A program made the position numbers and the translations under genes. A model generated the notes under the pieces. It did not search any database and was not told the DNA's origin. It was given only the letters and a program-made list of their open reading frames with translations. A DNA stretch of 41,315 bases from Methylococcales bacterium (GTDB taxonomy: Bacteria; Pseudomonadota; Gammaproteobacteria; Methylococcales; Methylomonadaceae). Positions 23,879-33,573 of the stretch are shown one piece after another. The DNA lies in contig JAQURG010000028.1 of NCBI GenBank assembly GCA_028715725.1, forward strand, positions 1 through 41,315, read 5' to 3'. Every line of letters begins with the position of its first letter. Positions within the stretch are counted from its first letter, which is position 1.

Positions 23879-26560
23879 TTATTCATCCGCATACAGTATT
23901 TTTAACATTTCCTCGCGAATTTGATTCTGCTTATTTATGTCATTGATAGGTTGCAGTTTCATGTCTGTGACATAAAACATATCTTCAGCGCGACTGCCTA
24001 TGGTGGAGATCTTTGCACTTTGCAGATTGACCTGTTGTTTAATAAAAGCCTGTCCTATTTTGGATAAAAGCCCTGCATGATCCGTAGTGATAAGCTCTAT
24101 TATGGTGTACCGGTTTAATGGGTCCGAGAGAAACTGGATTCTGGTCGGGATTGGAAAATGCAGGGCCTGCCTTGATTTTGATTGGCGATGGATGTTTATG
24201 TGGCCTTTTACTCCTCCATGCAACAGATTATTGCGCAGTGCTGTGCAAATATGTGACGCTCTGAATAATTCGTTAATGGGCTCTCCTGACTGTTCAAGCA
24301 CCTGGAAGCTGTTAAGCACATAATTGTCCAGGGTGGTTATAATCCTGGCATCAAGAATGGTGAGCCCCAGTTGGTCAAGGGTCGCTGTGCATATTGAAAA
24401 AATAGGCCCTTCATCCCTGGTATAAACGAAGACTTCCGCACTGCCGCGATGGGTTTGGGGGCGCAGCAATACCAAAGGCAGATCGGCTTCACTGGACGAC
24501 GCAATAGCTGTGGTATGCCATGCTATTTCATCTGCCGAATAACGCAAAAAATAATCATCGCTGGTATGTTGCCAGGAGGCGTCGATAGCAGCTTCGGATA
24601 GGCCGAGTTTAATAAGCTCATCACGGGCCTCCTGTTTATTTTCGCGCAGGCGATCAGCAAGGTCCGCAGGATTTTGCAAGCCTCGGCGCAGGGCATTATG
24701 AGTCGCTGAATAGAGCTCTTTTAGCAGTGAGTCTTTCCAGGCGTTCCAGAGTTCGGGGTTGGTGGCGCGAATATCTGCTACGGTTAACAGGTATAAGTGA
24801 TTGAGATATTCGACGCTGTCGACTTTTTGCGCAAACTCATGGATGACGTCCGGGTCGCCGATGTCTTTCCTCTGTGCAGTCGTAGACATAACCAGATGAC
24901 TGCGGACCAGCCATGTGATCAATTTGATGTCATGAGCGGAAAGGTCATGTTGAACGCAGAAATTCCGCGCGATTTCTTCGCCTATAGCGGAATGGTCTCC
25001 ATTTTGGCCCTTGGCAATATCATGAAAAAGGGCGGCAATATATAAAATTTCAGGTTTTGGAATTAAAAGAAAAACATTATTGCAGAGAGGAAACTCATCG
25101 CTGTGTTCTTCCAGGGCAAATCGACGTAAATTACGGATAACGAAAAGAGTGTGTTCATCCACTGTATAAATATGAAACAAGTCATACTGCATACGCCCGA
25201 CAATATTAGCGAAACTGAGCAAATAGGCTCCCAGTACTCCATACCGATTCATACGTCTTAATTCATGGGTGAGGCCGCGCGGCCTGCGAAAGATTTCTAT
25301 AAAAAGGCGGTTGGCGGTTTTATTATTGCGGAAATCATCGTCGATCAGATGCAGGCTTTTCCTGATTAAACGTATGGTCGCGGCTCTAATGCCGATAAGC
25401 GAGGCGTTTAGTTGCAGGATTAAAAAAACTTCCAGTAAAGCCAACGGGTATTGTTCGAATATAGACTCGTCTATCGCTTCAAGGTAGCCGTTAATGGCAA
25501 TAAATTTTTCATTAATGGGCGTAACCTTGCATGCCGTTTCCCCGGTCACAAAGCGTTCATTAAATAATTGCAGCAGCATTTCATTAAGCCGTTCAAGTCC
25601 TTGCACGGTTCTGAAATAAAACTGCATAAACTGTTCGACATCCTGATTATAGTGCTGATGTTCTGTACTGAAGCCGAATTGCTGAGCATGTTCTGTACTG
25701 AAGCCGAATTGCTGAGCAAGATCACGTTGATAATCAAAAAGAAGCCTGTCTTCAGCCCGGTGGGTTAAAAGATGCAACGCATAACGAATACGCCAAAGCA
25801 CATCACGCGCTGCAATCAGTTCCGCATATTCAGATTCAGGCAAGAAGTCGTATATAATCAGTTCCTTGAGGGTTGATGAATTGTAATGGCGCTTAAATAC
25901 CCAGGCGATGACCTGCATATCACGCAATCCTCCCGGGCCTTCCTTAATGTTGGGCTCAAGGTTATAGGCGGTATCGTGGAATTTGGCATAGCGTAGCCGT
26001 TGTTCTTCCATCTTGGCGGTAAAAAACTGATCCGATGGCCAAATTTTATCGGGTGTAATTCTTAATCTGAGGGTCTCATAAAGCGGTATATTGCCGGAAA
26101 TCAGGTTGATTTCCGTCAGGCTTGTCATTGTGGTTTGATCGTCAAGCGCTGCTTTAACGCATTCATTGATGGTGCGTACGCTGTGCCCCGGTTTTAAGCC
26201 AATATCCCAAAGGAAAGTAAACAGATTTGCCAGCAATTCCTCGTAAGGAGACGTGTCGTCTGAATCCAGTAAAATGAGGATATCGATATCGGAATGGGGA
26301 AATAATTCTCTCCTGCCATAACCGCCGACTGCGCACAAGCTGAGCCGTTGGGCATATGGTCCGAGAAAATGCTGCCAGCAACAGTCCAGAATCAGGTCTA
26401 TGAAGTCTGATTTTTCCTTGATTAGCGCTGAAACCGACTGTTGAGGATCAAATTTCAGTTCTAACTCAATATCTTTCTGTTTTAACAGGTGTTTAAATTG
26501 CAACAGGCTGTCTGGTTTTCCAAAAAGTTCAGAGTTAATGTAATTATTTAAGGTTGTCAT
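23879..26560 (-). CDS. glnD: bifunctional [protein-PII] uridylyltransferase / uridylyl-removing enzyme
   Basis: This 893-residue nitrogen-status sensor uridylylates PII when glutamine is low and removes UMP when it is high. The nucleotidyltransferase motif is GGYGRRELFPHSDIDILIL (79-97). The HD hydrolase motif LFHDIAKGQNGDHS is central, and two ACT domains end the protein (starting around ADLPLVLLRPQTHRGSAEVF and TIIELITTDHAGLLSKIGQA). A ten-residue block AQQFGFSTEH is present twice in tandem near residue 285, from a 30-bp duplication. The ATG overlaps the map stop (ATGA). Confidence 0.95.
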   Translation of the reverse strand: MTTLNNYINSELFGKPDSLLQFKHLLKQKDIELELKFDPQQSVSALIKEKSDFIDLILDCCWQHFLGPYAQRLSLCAVGGYGRRELFPHSDIDILILLDSDDTSPYEELLANLFTFLWDIGLKPGHSVRTINECVKAALDDQTTMTSLTEINLISGNIPLYETLRLRITPDKIWPSDQFFTAKMEEQRLRYAKFHDTAYNLEPNIKEGPGGLRDMQVIAWVFKRHYNSSTLKELIIYDFLPESEYAELIAARDVLWRIRYALHLLTHRAEDRLLFDYQRDLAQQFGFSTEHAQQFGFSTEHQHYNQDVEQFMQFYFRTVQGLERLNEMLLQLFNERFVTGETACKVTPINEKFIAINGYLEAIDESIFEQYPLALLEVFLILQLNASLIGIRAATIRLIRKSLHLIDDDFRNNKTANRLFIEIFRRPRGLTHELRRMNRYGVLGAYLLSFANIVGRMQYDLFHIYTVDEHTLFVIRNLRRFALEEHSDEFPLCNNVFLLIPKPEILYIAALFHDIAKGQNGDHSAIGEEIARNFCVQHDLSAHDIKLITWLVRSHLVMSTTAQRKDIGDPDVIHEFAQKVDSVEYLNHLYLLTVADIRATNPELWNAWKDSLLKELYSATHNALRRGLQNPADLADRLRENKQEARDELIKLGLSEAAIDASWQHTSDDYFLRYSADEIAWHTTAIASSSEADLPLVLLRPQTHRGSAEVFVYTRDEGPIFSICTATLDQLGLTILDARIITTLDNYVLNSFQVLEQSGEPINELFRASHICTALRNNLLHGGVKGHINIHRQSKSRQALHFPIPTRIQFLSDPLNRYTIIELITTDHAGLLSKIGQAFIKQQVNLQSAKISTIGSRAEDMFYVTDMKLQPINDINKQNQIREEMLKILYADE
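25658..25717. repeat. 30-bp perfect tandem duplication inside glnD
   Basis: Two identical 30-bp copies (25658-25687 and 25688-25717), each beginning ATGTTCTGTACTGAAGCCGA on the plus strand. The unit is a multiple of three, so the glnD frame is preserved and ten residues are duplicated. Confidence 0.9.
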
Positions 26561-27321
26561 ATCTCTTCCTGACGTAGCGTCAGGATTTCATAGCCATCAG
26601 CAGTTACTAAAATAGTGTGTTCAAATTGCGCAGACAGGCTCCGGTCTTTGGTGACAGCGGTCCAGCCATCCGCTAATACTTTAACATAACGTTTGCCCAG
26701 GTTAATCATGGGCTCGATAGTTATTATCATGCCGGCTTCAAGAACTTCTCCGGTCCCTGCCTTGCCATAATGCAGCACTTGTGGATCTTCATGAAATTTT
26801 TTACCAACGCCATGTCCGCAAAATTCCCTGACTACGGAATAACGGTTGGTTTCAGCATGTTTTTGTATGGCATGGCCGATATCGCCAAGGCGGGCGCCTG
26901 CTTTAACCTGTTTGATGCCGAGGTACATGCATTCCTGGGTTATTTTAATCAGGCGTTTTGCATGTGGGCCCACTTCGCCAACACAGAACATTTTGCTCGT
27001 ATCTCCATGATAGTCATCCTTGATGACAGTGATATCGAGATTAACAATATCACCTGACTTTAATCTTTTTTCGCTGGGTATGCCATGACAAACCGTATGA
27101 TTAATCGATGTGCAGATAGACTTGGGAAAACCGTGATAATTAAGCGGGGCAGGAATGGCTTTTTGTACATCGACAATATAATCGTGGCACAGTTTATCGA
27201 GCTGATCGGTAGTCACGCCTGGTATCACAAAAGGTTCAATCATTTCCAAAACTTCGGCAGCCAGCTTTCCGGCGATACGCATTTTTTCAATTTCACTTTC
27301 AGTTTTAATAATGATGCTCAT
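26557..27321 (-). CDS. map: type I methionine aminopeptidase
   Basis: This 254-residue enzyme removes the initiator methionine from nascent proteins. The active-site His79 lies in TVCHGIP, and metal ligands Asp96 and Asp107 lie in DIVNLDITV and DYHGDTSKMF. The remaining ligands are in FCGHGVGKKFHEDP and the Glu residues of MIITIEPMI and SAQFEHT. Length and start MSIIIKTESEIEKMR are typical. It is divergent from rpsB, the standard bacterial arrangement, and co-transcribed with glnD. Confidence 0.97.
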   Translation of the reverse strand: MSIIIKTESEIEKMRIAGKLAAEVLEMIEPFVIPGVTTDQLDKLCHDYIVDVQKAIPAPLNYHGFPKSICTSINHTVCHGIPSEKRLKSGDIVNLDITVIKDDYHGDTSKMFCVGEVGPHAKRLIKITQECMYLGIKQVKAGARLGDIGHAIQKHAETNRYSVVREFCGHGVGKKFHEDPQVLHYGKAGTGEVLEAGMIITIEPMINLGKRYVKVLADGWTAVTKDRSLSAQFEHTILVTADGYEILTLRQEEI

Positions 27322-27436
27322 GGGGCTGATTTCGGTGCTAAATTATAGACGGGGGAAGGGGTGCAGGCGGTAAGCTTTTGTCTTGTTACCTGATTCTGGC
27401 ACCTGTGGAATAATGGCAATTTTAGCAGACATTTGC

Positions 27437-27465
27437 TTGTTGTAAAAAGTGTTTTATGGTATAAA
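27437..27465 (+). promoter_or_regulatory. rpsB promoter
   Basis: TTGTTG (27437-27442) and TATAAA (27460-27465) are separated by 17 bases, and TGG before the -10 gives an extended element. Position and strength suit the rpsB-tsf operon; the leader would be about 145 bases. Confidence 0.65.
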
Positions 27466-27471
27466 GTCAAG

Positions 27472-27617
27472 TTCATTTTTGTAAAAAATACTCACGCTTA
27501 TCGTCACGTTTGGTAGGGTGCTGACTTCACTTGATGCAGTTGGTTATCAGACGGGATAAGTGGAGGCGTAACCCAACCCGGAATAAAATATTCCGATTTA
27601 AAACTTAGGAGAAATTA
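27472..27617 (+). promoter_or_regulatory. rpsB 5-prime leader, probable S2 autoregulatory element
   Basis: A leader of about 145 bases contains CACTT/AAGTG pairing around 27530-27560, then GGAGGCGTAACCCAACCC and a CGGAATA/TATTCCG hairpin just before the TTAGGAGAAATTA ribosome site. In Gammaproteobacteria the rpsB leader is a conserved structure through which S2 represses its own operon. The match here is by position and general pattern, not by alignment. Confidence 0.45.
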
Positions 27618-28358
27618 ATGGCAGCAGTATCCATGCGTCAAATGCTTGAAGCGGGTGTTCATTTTGGGCATCAAACTCGTTACTGGAATCCGAAAATGGC
27701 GACATACCTGTTCGGAGCTCGTAACAAAATCCATATCATCGATTTGGAAAAAACGCTTCCGATGTTTAACGACGCTATGAACTATCTGGGTCAAATGACA
27801 GCCAACAAAGGCACTATACTCTTTGTCGGCACCAAAAAGGCAGCACGTAAAGTCGTTGCAGAAGAAGCAAAACGTTGCGGCATGCCCTACGTTAATCACC
27901 GCTGGTTAGGCGGCATGATGACCAACTTCAAAACCATCAAAAAATCGATTAACCGTCTTAAAGAGCTGGAAGCTATGAAGGCTGATGGTACGCTTTATCA
28001 ACGTTTCGCTAAAAAAGAAGCGTTGGGCATGGAGCGTGAACTGGAAAAGCTGGAACGCAGCCTTGGCGGTATTAAAGACATGAAAGGCGTTCCTGATGTG
28101 ATTTTCGTACTCGATGTCGGTTATGAAAAAAATGCCATCAGTGAAGCTAAAAAATTAGGCATTCCTGTTGTTGGCGTCGTAGACTCTAACAATTCACCAG
28201 AAAAAATTGATTATGTTATTCCAGGCAATGACGATTCAATCCGCGCAGTTAAACTTTATTGTGAAAGTGTTGCTGCGGCAGTGACGGAAGCTAAAGCGGC
28301 AGGTTTGGGATTATCAGCAAAGGCTGATGATTTTATTGAAGAAGCTGCTGTAGAATAA
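27618..28358 (+). CDS. rpsB: 30S ribosomal protein S2
   Basis: This 246-residue small-subunit protein has the classical start [20 protein letters not shown] and blocks [30 protein letters not shown] and [24 protein letters not shown] lies before the ATG. It is first in rpsB-tsf-pyrH-frr-uppS-cdsA-dxr-rseP, with an intrinsic terminator-like hairpin before tsf. Confidence 0.98.
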   Translation: MAAVSMRQMLEAGVHFGHQTRYWNPKMATYLFGARNKIHIIDLEKTLPMFNDAMNYLGQMTANKGTILFVGTKKAARKVVAEEAKRCGMPYVNHRWLGGMMTNFKTIKKSINRLKELEAMKADGTLYQRFAKKEALGMERELEKLERSLGGIKDMKGVPDVIFVLDVGYEKNAISEAKKLGIPVVGVVDSNNSPEKIDYVIPGNDDSIRAVKLYCESVAAAVTEAKAAGLGLSAKADDFIEEAAVE

Positions 28359-28412
28359 CTGCACACGAATCCTCTACAGGCTCCCTGCGATGAGGAAAGT
28401 TAGATTAGGCCA

Positions 28413-28440
28413 AAAAACGCCTCCTTATGGGGGCGTTTTT
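28413..28440 (+). terminator. intrinsic terminator or attenuator between rpsB and tsf
   Basis: AAAAACGCCTCC (28413-28424) pairs with GGGGGCGTTTTT (28429-28440) around a four-base loop and ends in five T residues. Its intergenic position inside the operon suggests partial termination that sets the S2 to EF-Ts ratio. Confidence 0.8.
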
Positions 28441-28471
28441 ACAGTGATGATATATTGAGGAAAAGCAAAGA

Positions 28472-29362
28472 ATGAGTATTACTATCAGTGCAGGAATGGT
28501 TAAGGAGCTGCGTGAAAGAACAGGCTCCGGTATGATGGAGTGCAAAAAAGCGCTAGTTGAAGCTAATGGAGACATGGATTTGGCCATTGAAAACATGCGC
28601 AAGTCCGGCTTGGCTAAAGCCGATAAAAAATCAGGCCGTATTGCGGCTGAAGGTATTATTGGTGTTAAAGTCAGCAATGACGGAAAATCGGTAGCTATTG
28701 TCGATATCAACTGTGAAACTGATTTCGTTGCCAAGGCAGATGATTTTGTCAATTTCGTTAATAGTGTATCACTTGCCTTGTTGAATGCCGAGAATATTGA
28801 AACAGAAGAACAATTGCTGGCAATGCCGTTAGAAGGCGGCGTGACTGTTGATGAAATGCGCCGCGGCTTGATTGCCAAACTGGGCGAAAACATTACTGTC
28901 AGACGTTTTGAAAAGTTTAAAACCACTGAAGGCGGTACGGCTTGTTATCTGCATGGCAATAAAATTGGCGTGATTGTTGAGCTGGCGGCAACCGATAGCG
29001 AATTAGGTAAAGACATTGCCATGCACATTGCGGCAAGCAAGCCCAATTATCTTTCTGAAGAGCAAGTTCCAGCAGAAACGGTTGACAAAGAAAAAGAAAT
29101 TTTCATGGCTCAGTCTGCCGAAAGCGGCAAACCCGCAGAGATCATTGAAAAAATGATTGCCGGACAGATCAGAAAATTTTTGGCGGAAGTGACCTTGTTA
29201 GGCCAGCCTTTTATTAAAGACGATAAAACGACTGTTGGTAAGCTGGTCGCTTCAAAAGGTAATAATGTTATTCGGTTCACTCGTTTTGAAGTGGGCGAAG
29301 GCATAGAGAAAAAAGAAGAAAACTTTGCCGAAGAAGTGATGGCGCAAGTCAGAGGAAATTAA
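28472..29362 (+). CDS. tsf: translation elongation factor Ts
   Basis: This 296-residue guanine-nucleotide exchange factor acts on EF-Tu. The N-terminal UBA-like module [20 protein letters not shown] and the core motif [12 protein letters not shown] are textbook EF-Ts. GAGGAAAAG before the ATG gives a good ribosome site. Length is slightly above E. coli EF-Ts (283). It is co-transcribed with rpsB through a leaky terminator. Confidence 0.98.
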   Translation: MSITISAGMVKELRERTGSGMMECKKALVEANGDMDLAIENMRKSGLAKADKKSGRIAAEGIIGVKVSNDGKSVAIVDINCETDFVAKADDFVNFVNSVSLALLNAENIETEEQLLAMPLEGGVTVDEMRRGLIAKLGENITVRRFEKFKTTEGGTACYLHGNKIGVIVELAATDSELGKDIAMHIAASKPNYLSEEQVPAETVDKEKEIFMAQSAESGKPAEIIEKMIAGQIRKFLAEVTLLGQPFIKDDKTTVGKLVASKGNNVIRFTRFEVGEGIEKKEENFAEEVMAQVRGN

Positions 29363-29432
29363 GGCGAATCCTAAAAAATTTGTCTTGCCTCTGTTTTATA
29401 CCTTAAATTCAACTTAACTCCAGAAAAAAACG

Positions 29433-30158
29433 ATGACTAAACTGATCTGTCAGAGAATTTTGCTTAAATTAAGCGGCGAGGCTTTAATGAGTGAAAAAGG
29501 GGGCAGCATTGATGGCGATATTGTTAAACGTCTTGCCACCGAAATTAAAGAATTATGCGATGTTGGAATTCAGGTTGGTCTAGTTATCGGCGGCGGCAAT
29601 ATCTTGCGCGGCGCAGAGAAAGCGGCAGAGGGCCTGGATAGAGTAACCAGCGATCAGATGGGAATGCTGGCGACAGTCATCAACGCCTTGGCTATGCAGG
29701 ATGCGCTGGAATATTTAGGGCAGCAAGTCAGGGTGATGTCTGCATTAAAAATCAATCAGGTCTGCGAAGATTATATTCGCCGTAGGGCTGTAAGGCATCT
29801 GGAAAAAGGCCGGGTGGTCATTTTTGCTGCCGGTACGGGTAATCCTTTTTTTACTACTGATTCAGCCGCCAGCCTTAGAGCGATTGAAATCAATGCAGAG
29901 CTGATGATTAAAGCGACCAAGGTTCGAGGTGTTTATTCAGCTGATCCTGAAAAAGTCAAGGATGCGGTATTCTATTCACATTTAACCTATGATGAAGCCC
30001 TCGATCAGAGACTCAACGTAATGGATACAACGGCGCTGGTATTATGTCGCGATAATAATGTGCCGATGCGGGTAATGAATATTTTTGAAAAGGGCGCTGT
30101 TATGAGGCTGATGATGGGCGAAGAAATCGGCTCTCTAATTCAACGAGGAACACATTAA
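29433..30158 (+). CDS. pyrH: UMP kinase
   Basis: This 241-residue amino-acid-kinase-fold enzyme phosphorylates UMP to UDP. Motifs are [25 protein letters not shown] and [20 protein letters not shown]. It is hexameric and GTP-activated in the family. The stop TAA overlaps the frr start (TAATG), so the two are translationally coupled. Confidence 0.98.
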   Translation: MTKLICQRILLKLSGEALMSEKGGSIDGDIVKRLATEIKELCDVGIQVGLVIGGGNILRGAEKAAEGLDRVTSDQMGMLATVINALAMQDALEYLGQQVRVMSALKINQVCEDYIRRRAVRHLEKGRVVIFAAGTGNPFFTTDSAASLRAIEINAELMIKATKVRGVYSADPEKVKDAVFYSHLTYDEALDQRLNVMDTTALVLCRDNNVPMRVMNIFEKGAVMRLMMGEEIGSLIQRGTH

Positions 30159-30715
30159 TGATTAGTGATATTCAACAAGATGCTGCAACCCGAATGGGAA
30201 AGAGTATAGATGCGTTAAAGCATGAATTCTCAAAAATAAGAACAGGGAGAGCTCATCCCAGCTTGTTGGATCAAATCAGTGTTTCATACTATGGCACAGA
30301 GTCAGCATTATCACAGGTCGCCAATATTGCAGTAGAGGATGCGCGCACACTAACGATCACGCCATGGGAAAAAGGCATGGTGCAGGCCATCGAAAAAGCT
30401 ATTTTGAAGTCAGATCTTGGTTTAAATCCGGCTACTAATGGCATGACTATTCGCATTCCATTGCCGCCATTGACAGAAGAGCGCCGTCGCAGCCTGGTTA
30501 AAGTTGTTAAGCATGAGGCCGAAAATGGTCGTGTTGCCATCAGAAATATTCGCCGAGACGCCAATTCAGAAATAAAAGAAGCTTTAAAGGAAAAAATGAT
30601 TTCTGAAGATGAAGCGCGTGCAGCCGAAGAAAAGATTCAAAAAATAACTGATCAGTATGTAAAGGAAGTGGAAAGATTACTGGAAGCCAAAGAGGCGGAT
30701 CTGTTATCAATTTAA
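30158..30715 (+). CDS. frr: ribosome recycling factor
   Basis: This 185-residue factor splits post-termination ribosomes with EF-G. Family motifs are [20 protein letters not shown], the [13 protein letters not shown] stretch and [15 protein letters not shown]. Length is exact. The ATG overlaps the pyrH stop by one base. Confidence 0.98.
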   Translation: MISDIQQDAATRMGKSIDALKHEFSKIRTGRAHPSLLDQISVSYYGTESALSQVANIAVEDARTLTITPWEKGMVQAIEKAILKSDLGLNPATNGMTIRIPLPPLTEERRRSLVKVVKHEAENGRVAIRNIRRDANSEIKEALKEKMISEDEARAAEEKIQKITDQYVKEVERLLEAKEADLLSI

Positions 30716-30729
30716 CAGGGACTTAAATA

Positions 30730-31497
30730 ATGCCTGCCGAAGTTAATAATATCTTGGAATCCGATTCTAATACTCCCCGGCATATCGCCATTATCATGGA
30801 CGGCAATGGCCGATGGGCGCAAAAACGGTTCATGCCCAGAGCTGTTGGGCATCAGGCTGGGGTTAAAGCCGTCAGGAAAATTGTAGAGTATTGCGCCAAG
30901 CATAAGGTGGAAGTTTTGACCTTATTTGCTTTCAGCAGTGAGAACTGGCGAAGGCCGGAATCCGAGGTTTCGCTGCTGATGTCACTCTTTATGGCAACCT
31001 TGCAAAGAGAAATCAACATACTGGATCGTAATAATATCCGTCTGCGCTTTATAGGCGATAGGACTGCATTTTCCGACAAATTACAGCAAAAGATGGCTGA
31101 AGGAGAGGCCCAAACCCAAAATAATACGGCTTTAACTATCGTTGTGGCAGCAAATTATGGCGGCCACTGGGATATGTGTCAGGCGTTTCAGAAAGTGCTG
31201 GACAAAATGTCTTCCGGGGAATTAGTACATCAAAAGATCAGCGAAGAGTTGATTAATCAACATCTATCAACCGCCGATTTGCCTGAACCTGACCTGTTCA
31301 TCAGAACAGGCGGGGAACAACGCGTTAGCAATTTTATGCTATGGCAACTAGCTTATACAGAATTCTATTTTACAGCAACGCTCTGGCCGGATTTTGACCA
31401 GAACTCACTTGAAGACGCCATCAAGAGCTTCAAAAGCCGGCAGCGGCGTTTTGGCCACACCAGCGAGCAAGTTCTTAATAAATCCGTCACCCTATAA
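30730..31497 (+). CDS. uppS: isoprenyl transferase (undecaprenyl diphosphate synthase)
   Basis: This 255-residue cis-prenyltransferase makes the C55 lipid carrier for peptidoglycan and O-antigen. The catalytic Asp24 lies in HIAIIMDGNGRWAQ; SSENWRRP, LFIRTGGEQRVSNFMLWQL and the end typical of the family follow. The start at 30730 is 14 bases after frr. One gene downstream is cdsA, and dxr follows, so isoprenoid and lipid-carrier supply are encoded together. Confidence 0.97.
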   Translation: MPAEVNNILESDSNTPRHIAIIMDGNGRWAQKRFMPRAVGHQAGVKAVRKIVEYCAKHKVEVLTLFAFSSENWRRPESEVSLLMSLFMATLQREINILDRNNIRLRFIGDRTAFSDKLQQKMAEGEAQTQNNTALTIVVAANYGGHWDMCQAFQKVLDKMSSGELVHQKISEELINQHLSTADLPEPDLFIRTGGEQRVSNFMLWQLAYTEFYFTATLWPDFDQNSLEDAIKSFKSRQRRFGHTSEQVLNKSVTL

Positions 31498-31519
31498 CTT
31501 TAAACCTGACTTTACCACA

Positions 31520-32392
31520 ATGTTAATACAGCGAATTATAACCGCATCAATCCTTGCTGCCCTGATTGCACTGGCAGTACTCAAGCTACCGACGGACTAT
31601 TTTTCATTGCTGATGGGTTTGATTGCTCTTTGGGCCGCATGGGAGTGGAGCAGCCTTGCCGGAACTACCTCAGTGCTTAAGCGTGTATTATTTCTGTTGG
31701 CGCTGGTCCTGCCAATGTTGGGCATTTATTTCTGGACTCAATTTCTTGAGCTGGTCGCCCAATTAACTGATTGGCCTGATGTCAGGGATTATTCAGGCGC
31801 GCTGGAATGGCTGGTGATACCGCCGGTGTTATTCTGGATATTGGTCATGATATTAATCAGAAATAAACCTTTGAGCCTGCTGGATCTGAAAATCAAAAAC
31901 CGATATAAGTTATTAGTCGGCTGGTTTATCCTGTTGGCAGCCTGGATGTTCTTGTGCAGATTGAGATCTTTTTATGGCACTGAAATGACGATGTATTTTT
32001 TACTTCTGGTTTGGGGCGCGGATATTGCAGCTTTCTTTGCCGGAAGAAAATGGGGTAAGACCAAACTGGCGCCTGAAGTTAGCCCGGGTAAAACTGTTGC
32101 CGGAATGTATGGTGCGCTCGTTGCAGGACTGGTTTGTGCTGTTGTCTTAAGCCTTATTTACGGTTTCCAGATGATGGTTGCATCTGATTTTGTCTTGTTG
32201 TCCATGCTGACCGTTCTGATTTCAATTTATGGCGATTTATTTGTCAGTGTAGTCAAGCGTCAGTGCGGTGTTAAGGACACTGGCTCACTGCTACCCGGTC
32301 ATGGCGGCATTCTGGATAGAGTGGATAGCTTGATTGCAGCCATTCCATTTTTTTATGCGGGCGTCTATTTAATTTACAGGACTGTTTCATGA
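31520..32392 (+). CDS. cdsA: phosphatidate cytidylyltransferase
   Basis: This 290-residue polytopic membrane enzyme forms CDP-diacylglycerol from phosphatidic acid and CTP. The signature [20 protein letters not shown], then GILDR, is near the C-terminus, and about seven hydrophobic helices precede it. The ATG at 31520 ([12 protein letters not shown]) is chosen; a longer frame from 31394 would overlap uppS by 100 bases with non-family residues. The last bases overlap the dxr ATG. Confidence 0.96.
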   Translation: MLIQRIITASILAALIALAVLKLPTDYFSLLMGLIALWAAWEWSSLAGTTSVLKRVLFLLALVLPMLGIYFWTQFLELVAQLTDWPDVRDYSGALEWLVIPPVLFWILVMILIRNKPLSLLDLKIKNRYKLLVGWFILLAAWMFLCRLRSFYGTEMTMYFLLLVWGADIAAFFAGRKWGKTKLAPEVSPGKTVAGMYGALVAGLVCAVVLSLIYGFQMMVASDFVLLSMLTVLISIYGDLFVSVVKRQCGVKDTGSLLPGHGGILDRVDSLIAAIPFFYAGVYLIYRTVS

Positions 32393-33573
32393 AAGGCATC
32401 TGCATACTCGGAGCGACAGGCTCGATCGGCGTCAGCACGTTGGATGTTGCCGCGAGACATGCACAGCTTTACAAGGTTGTGGCATTAACGGCTAATAACA
32501 ATATTGACTTGCTCTATGAACAATGCCTGGAGCATCATCCGGAATATGTCGTCGTAGTCGATGAAAACAGCGCTCAGCTATTTAAAGAAAAACTTGAAAG
32601 CTCGAGCATTTCCGATATTGAAGTTTTATCAGGAGCTAAATCACTGGAATATGTTGCAACACTGGACAACGTTGATTCGGTAATGGCGGCCATCGTTGGT
32701 GCAGCAGGCTTGCTGCCTAGCCTGGCGGCGGCAAAAGCGGGTAAAACAGTTTTATTGGCGAATAAAGAAGCTCTGGTCATGTCCGGCGATATTTTTATGC
32801 AAGCCGTTGCAGAGTCAGGCGCGCAGTTATTGCCTATTGACAGCGAGCATAATGCTATTTTTCAATGCATGCCCGCCGGCTATAAATCGGGCATGCAGGC
32901 AAAACAAGCCAGGCGTATTTTATTGACGGCTTCAGGCGGGCCGTTCCGTCAAATGCCGCTCGATCAAATGCCTCATGTAACACCTGCTCAGGCGGTGGCG
33001 CACCCTAACTGGGATATGGGCAGAAAGATTTCGGTTGATTCTGCAACCATGATGAATAAAGGCCTGGAAATGATCGAGGCCTGTATTTTATTCGCTATGA
33101 TTCCGGATCAAATACAAGTTGTTATTCACTCACAAAGCGTGATTCACTCAATGGTGGATTATGTGGATGGCACTGTGTTGGCGCAAATGGGCAATCCGGA
33201 TATGCGTATTCCGATTGCTTATTCGATGGCATGGCCGGAACGATTTGATTCCGGCGTTGAACCTTTAAATATCTTCGATGTCCGACGGATGGATTTTGAA
33301 GAGCCGAACCTGGAACGTTTCCCCTGTTTACGTCTCGCTTATGAGGCCATTAATAAGGGTGGCATTATGCCCACCGTTTTAAATGCTGCAAATGAAATAG
33401 CCGTGGATTCATTTTTGAATGAACAAATCCGTTTTACCGATATTCCGGTTATTATCGAGCGTTGCATGGAAAAGTTTGAAGTCAAGCCAGCCAATACACT
33501 GGATATTATTCTAGAGGCGGATCAACAGGCCAGGCTGGTGTCTAAACAAATTATTGCCGAGCTTAACTATTGA
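32389..33573 (+). CDS. dxr: 1-deoxy-D-xylulose-5-phosphate reductoisomerase
   Basis: This 394-residue enzyme performs the second step of the MEP isoprenoid pathway, making 2-C-methyl-D-erythritol 4-phosphate with NADPH. It shows the nucleotide-binding GATGSIG (8-14), [23 protein letters not shown], the LTASGGPFR flexible loop and metal/substrate motif [20 protein letters not shown]. The ATG overlaps the cdsA stop (ATGA) and its own TGA overlaps the rseP ATG (TGATG). Confidence 0.98.
   Translation: MKGICILGATGSIGVSTLDVAARHAQLYKVVALTANNNIDLLYEQCLEHHPEYVVVVDENSAQLFKEKLESSSISDIEVLSGAKSLEYVATLDNVDSVMAAIVGAAGLLPSLAAAKAGKTVLLANKEALVMSGDIFMQAVAESGAQLLPIDSEHNAIFQCMPAGYKSGMQAKQARRILLTASGGPFRQMPLDQMPHVTPAQAVAHPNWDMGRKISVDSATMMNKGLEMIEACILFAMIPDQIQVVIHSQSVIHSMVDYVDGTVLAQMGNPDMRIPIAYSMAWPERFDSGVEPLNIFDVRRMDFEEPNLERFPCLRLAYEAINKGGIMPTVLNAANEIAVDSFLNEQIRFTDIPVIIERCMEKFEVKPANTLDIILEADQQARLVSKQIIAELNY

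Noticed and set aside
25658-25717. Possible CRISPR repeat
   Set aside because: Only two directly abutting 30-bp copies with no spacer, inside glnD and in frame; it is a coding tandem duplication.
28405-28926. 173-residue minus-strand frame over tsf
   Set aside because: It lies antisense to the unmistakable EF-Ts gene and has a serine/leucine-rich shadow composition.
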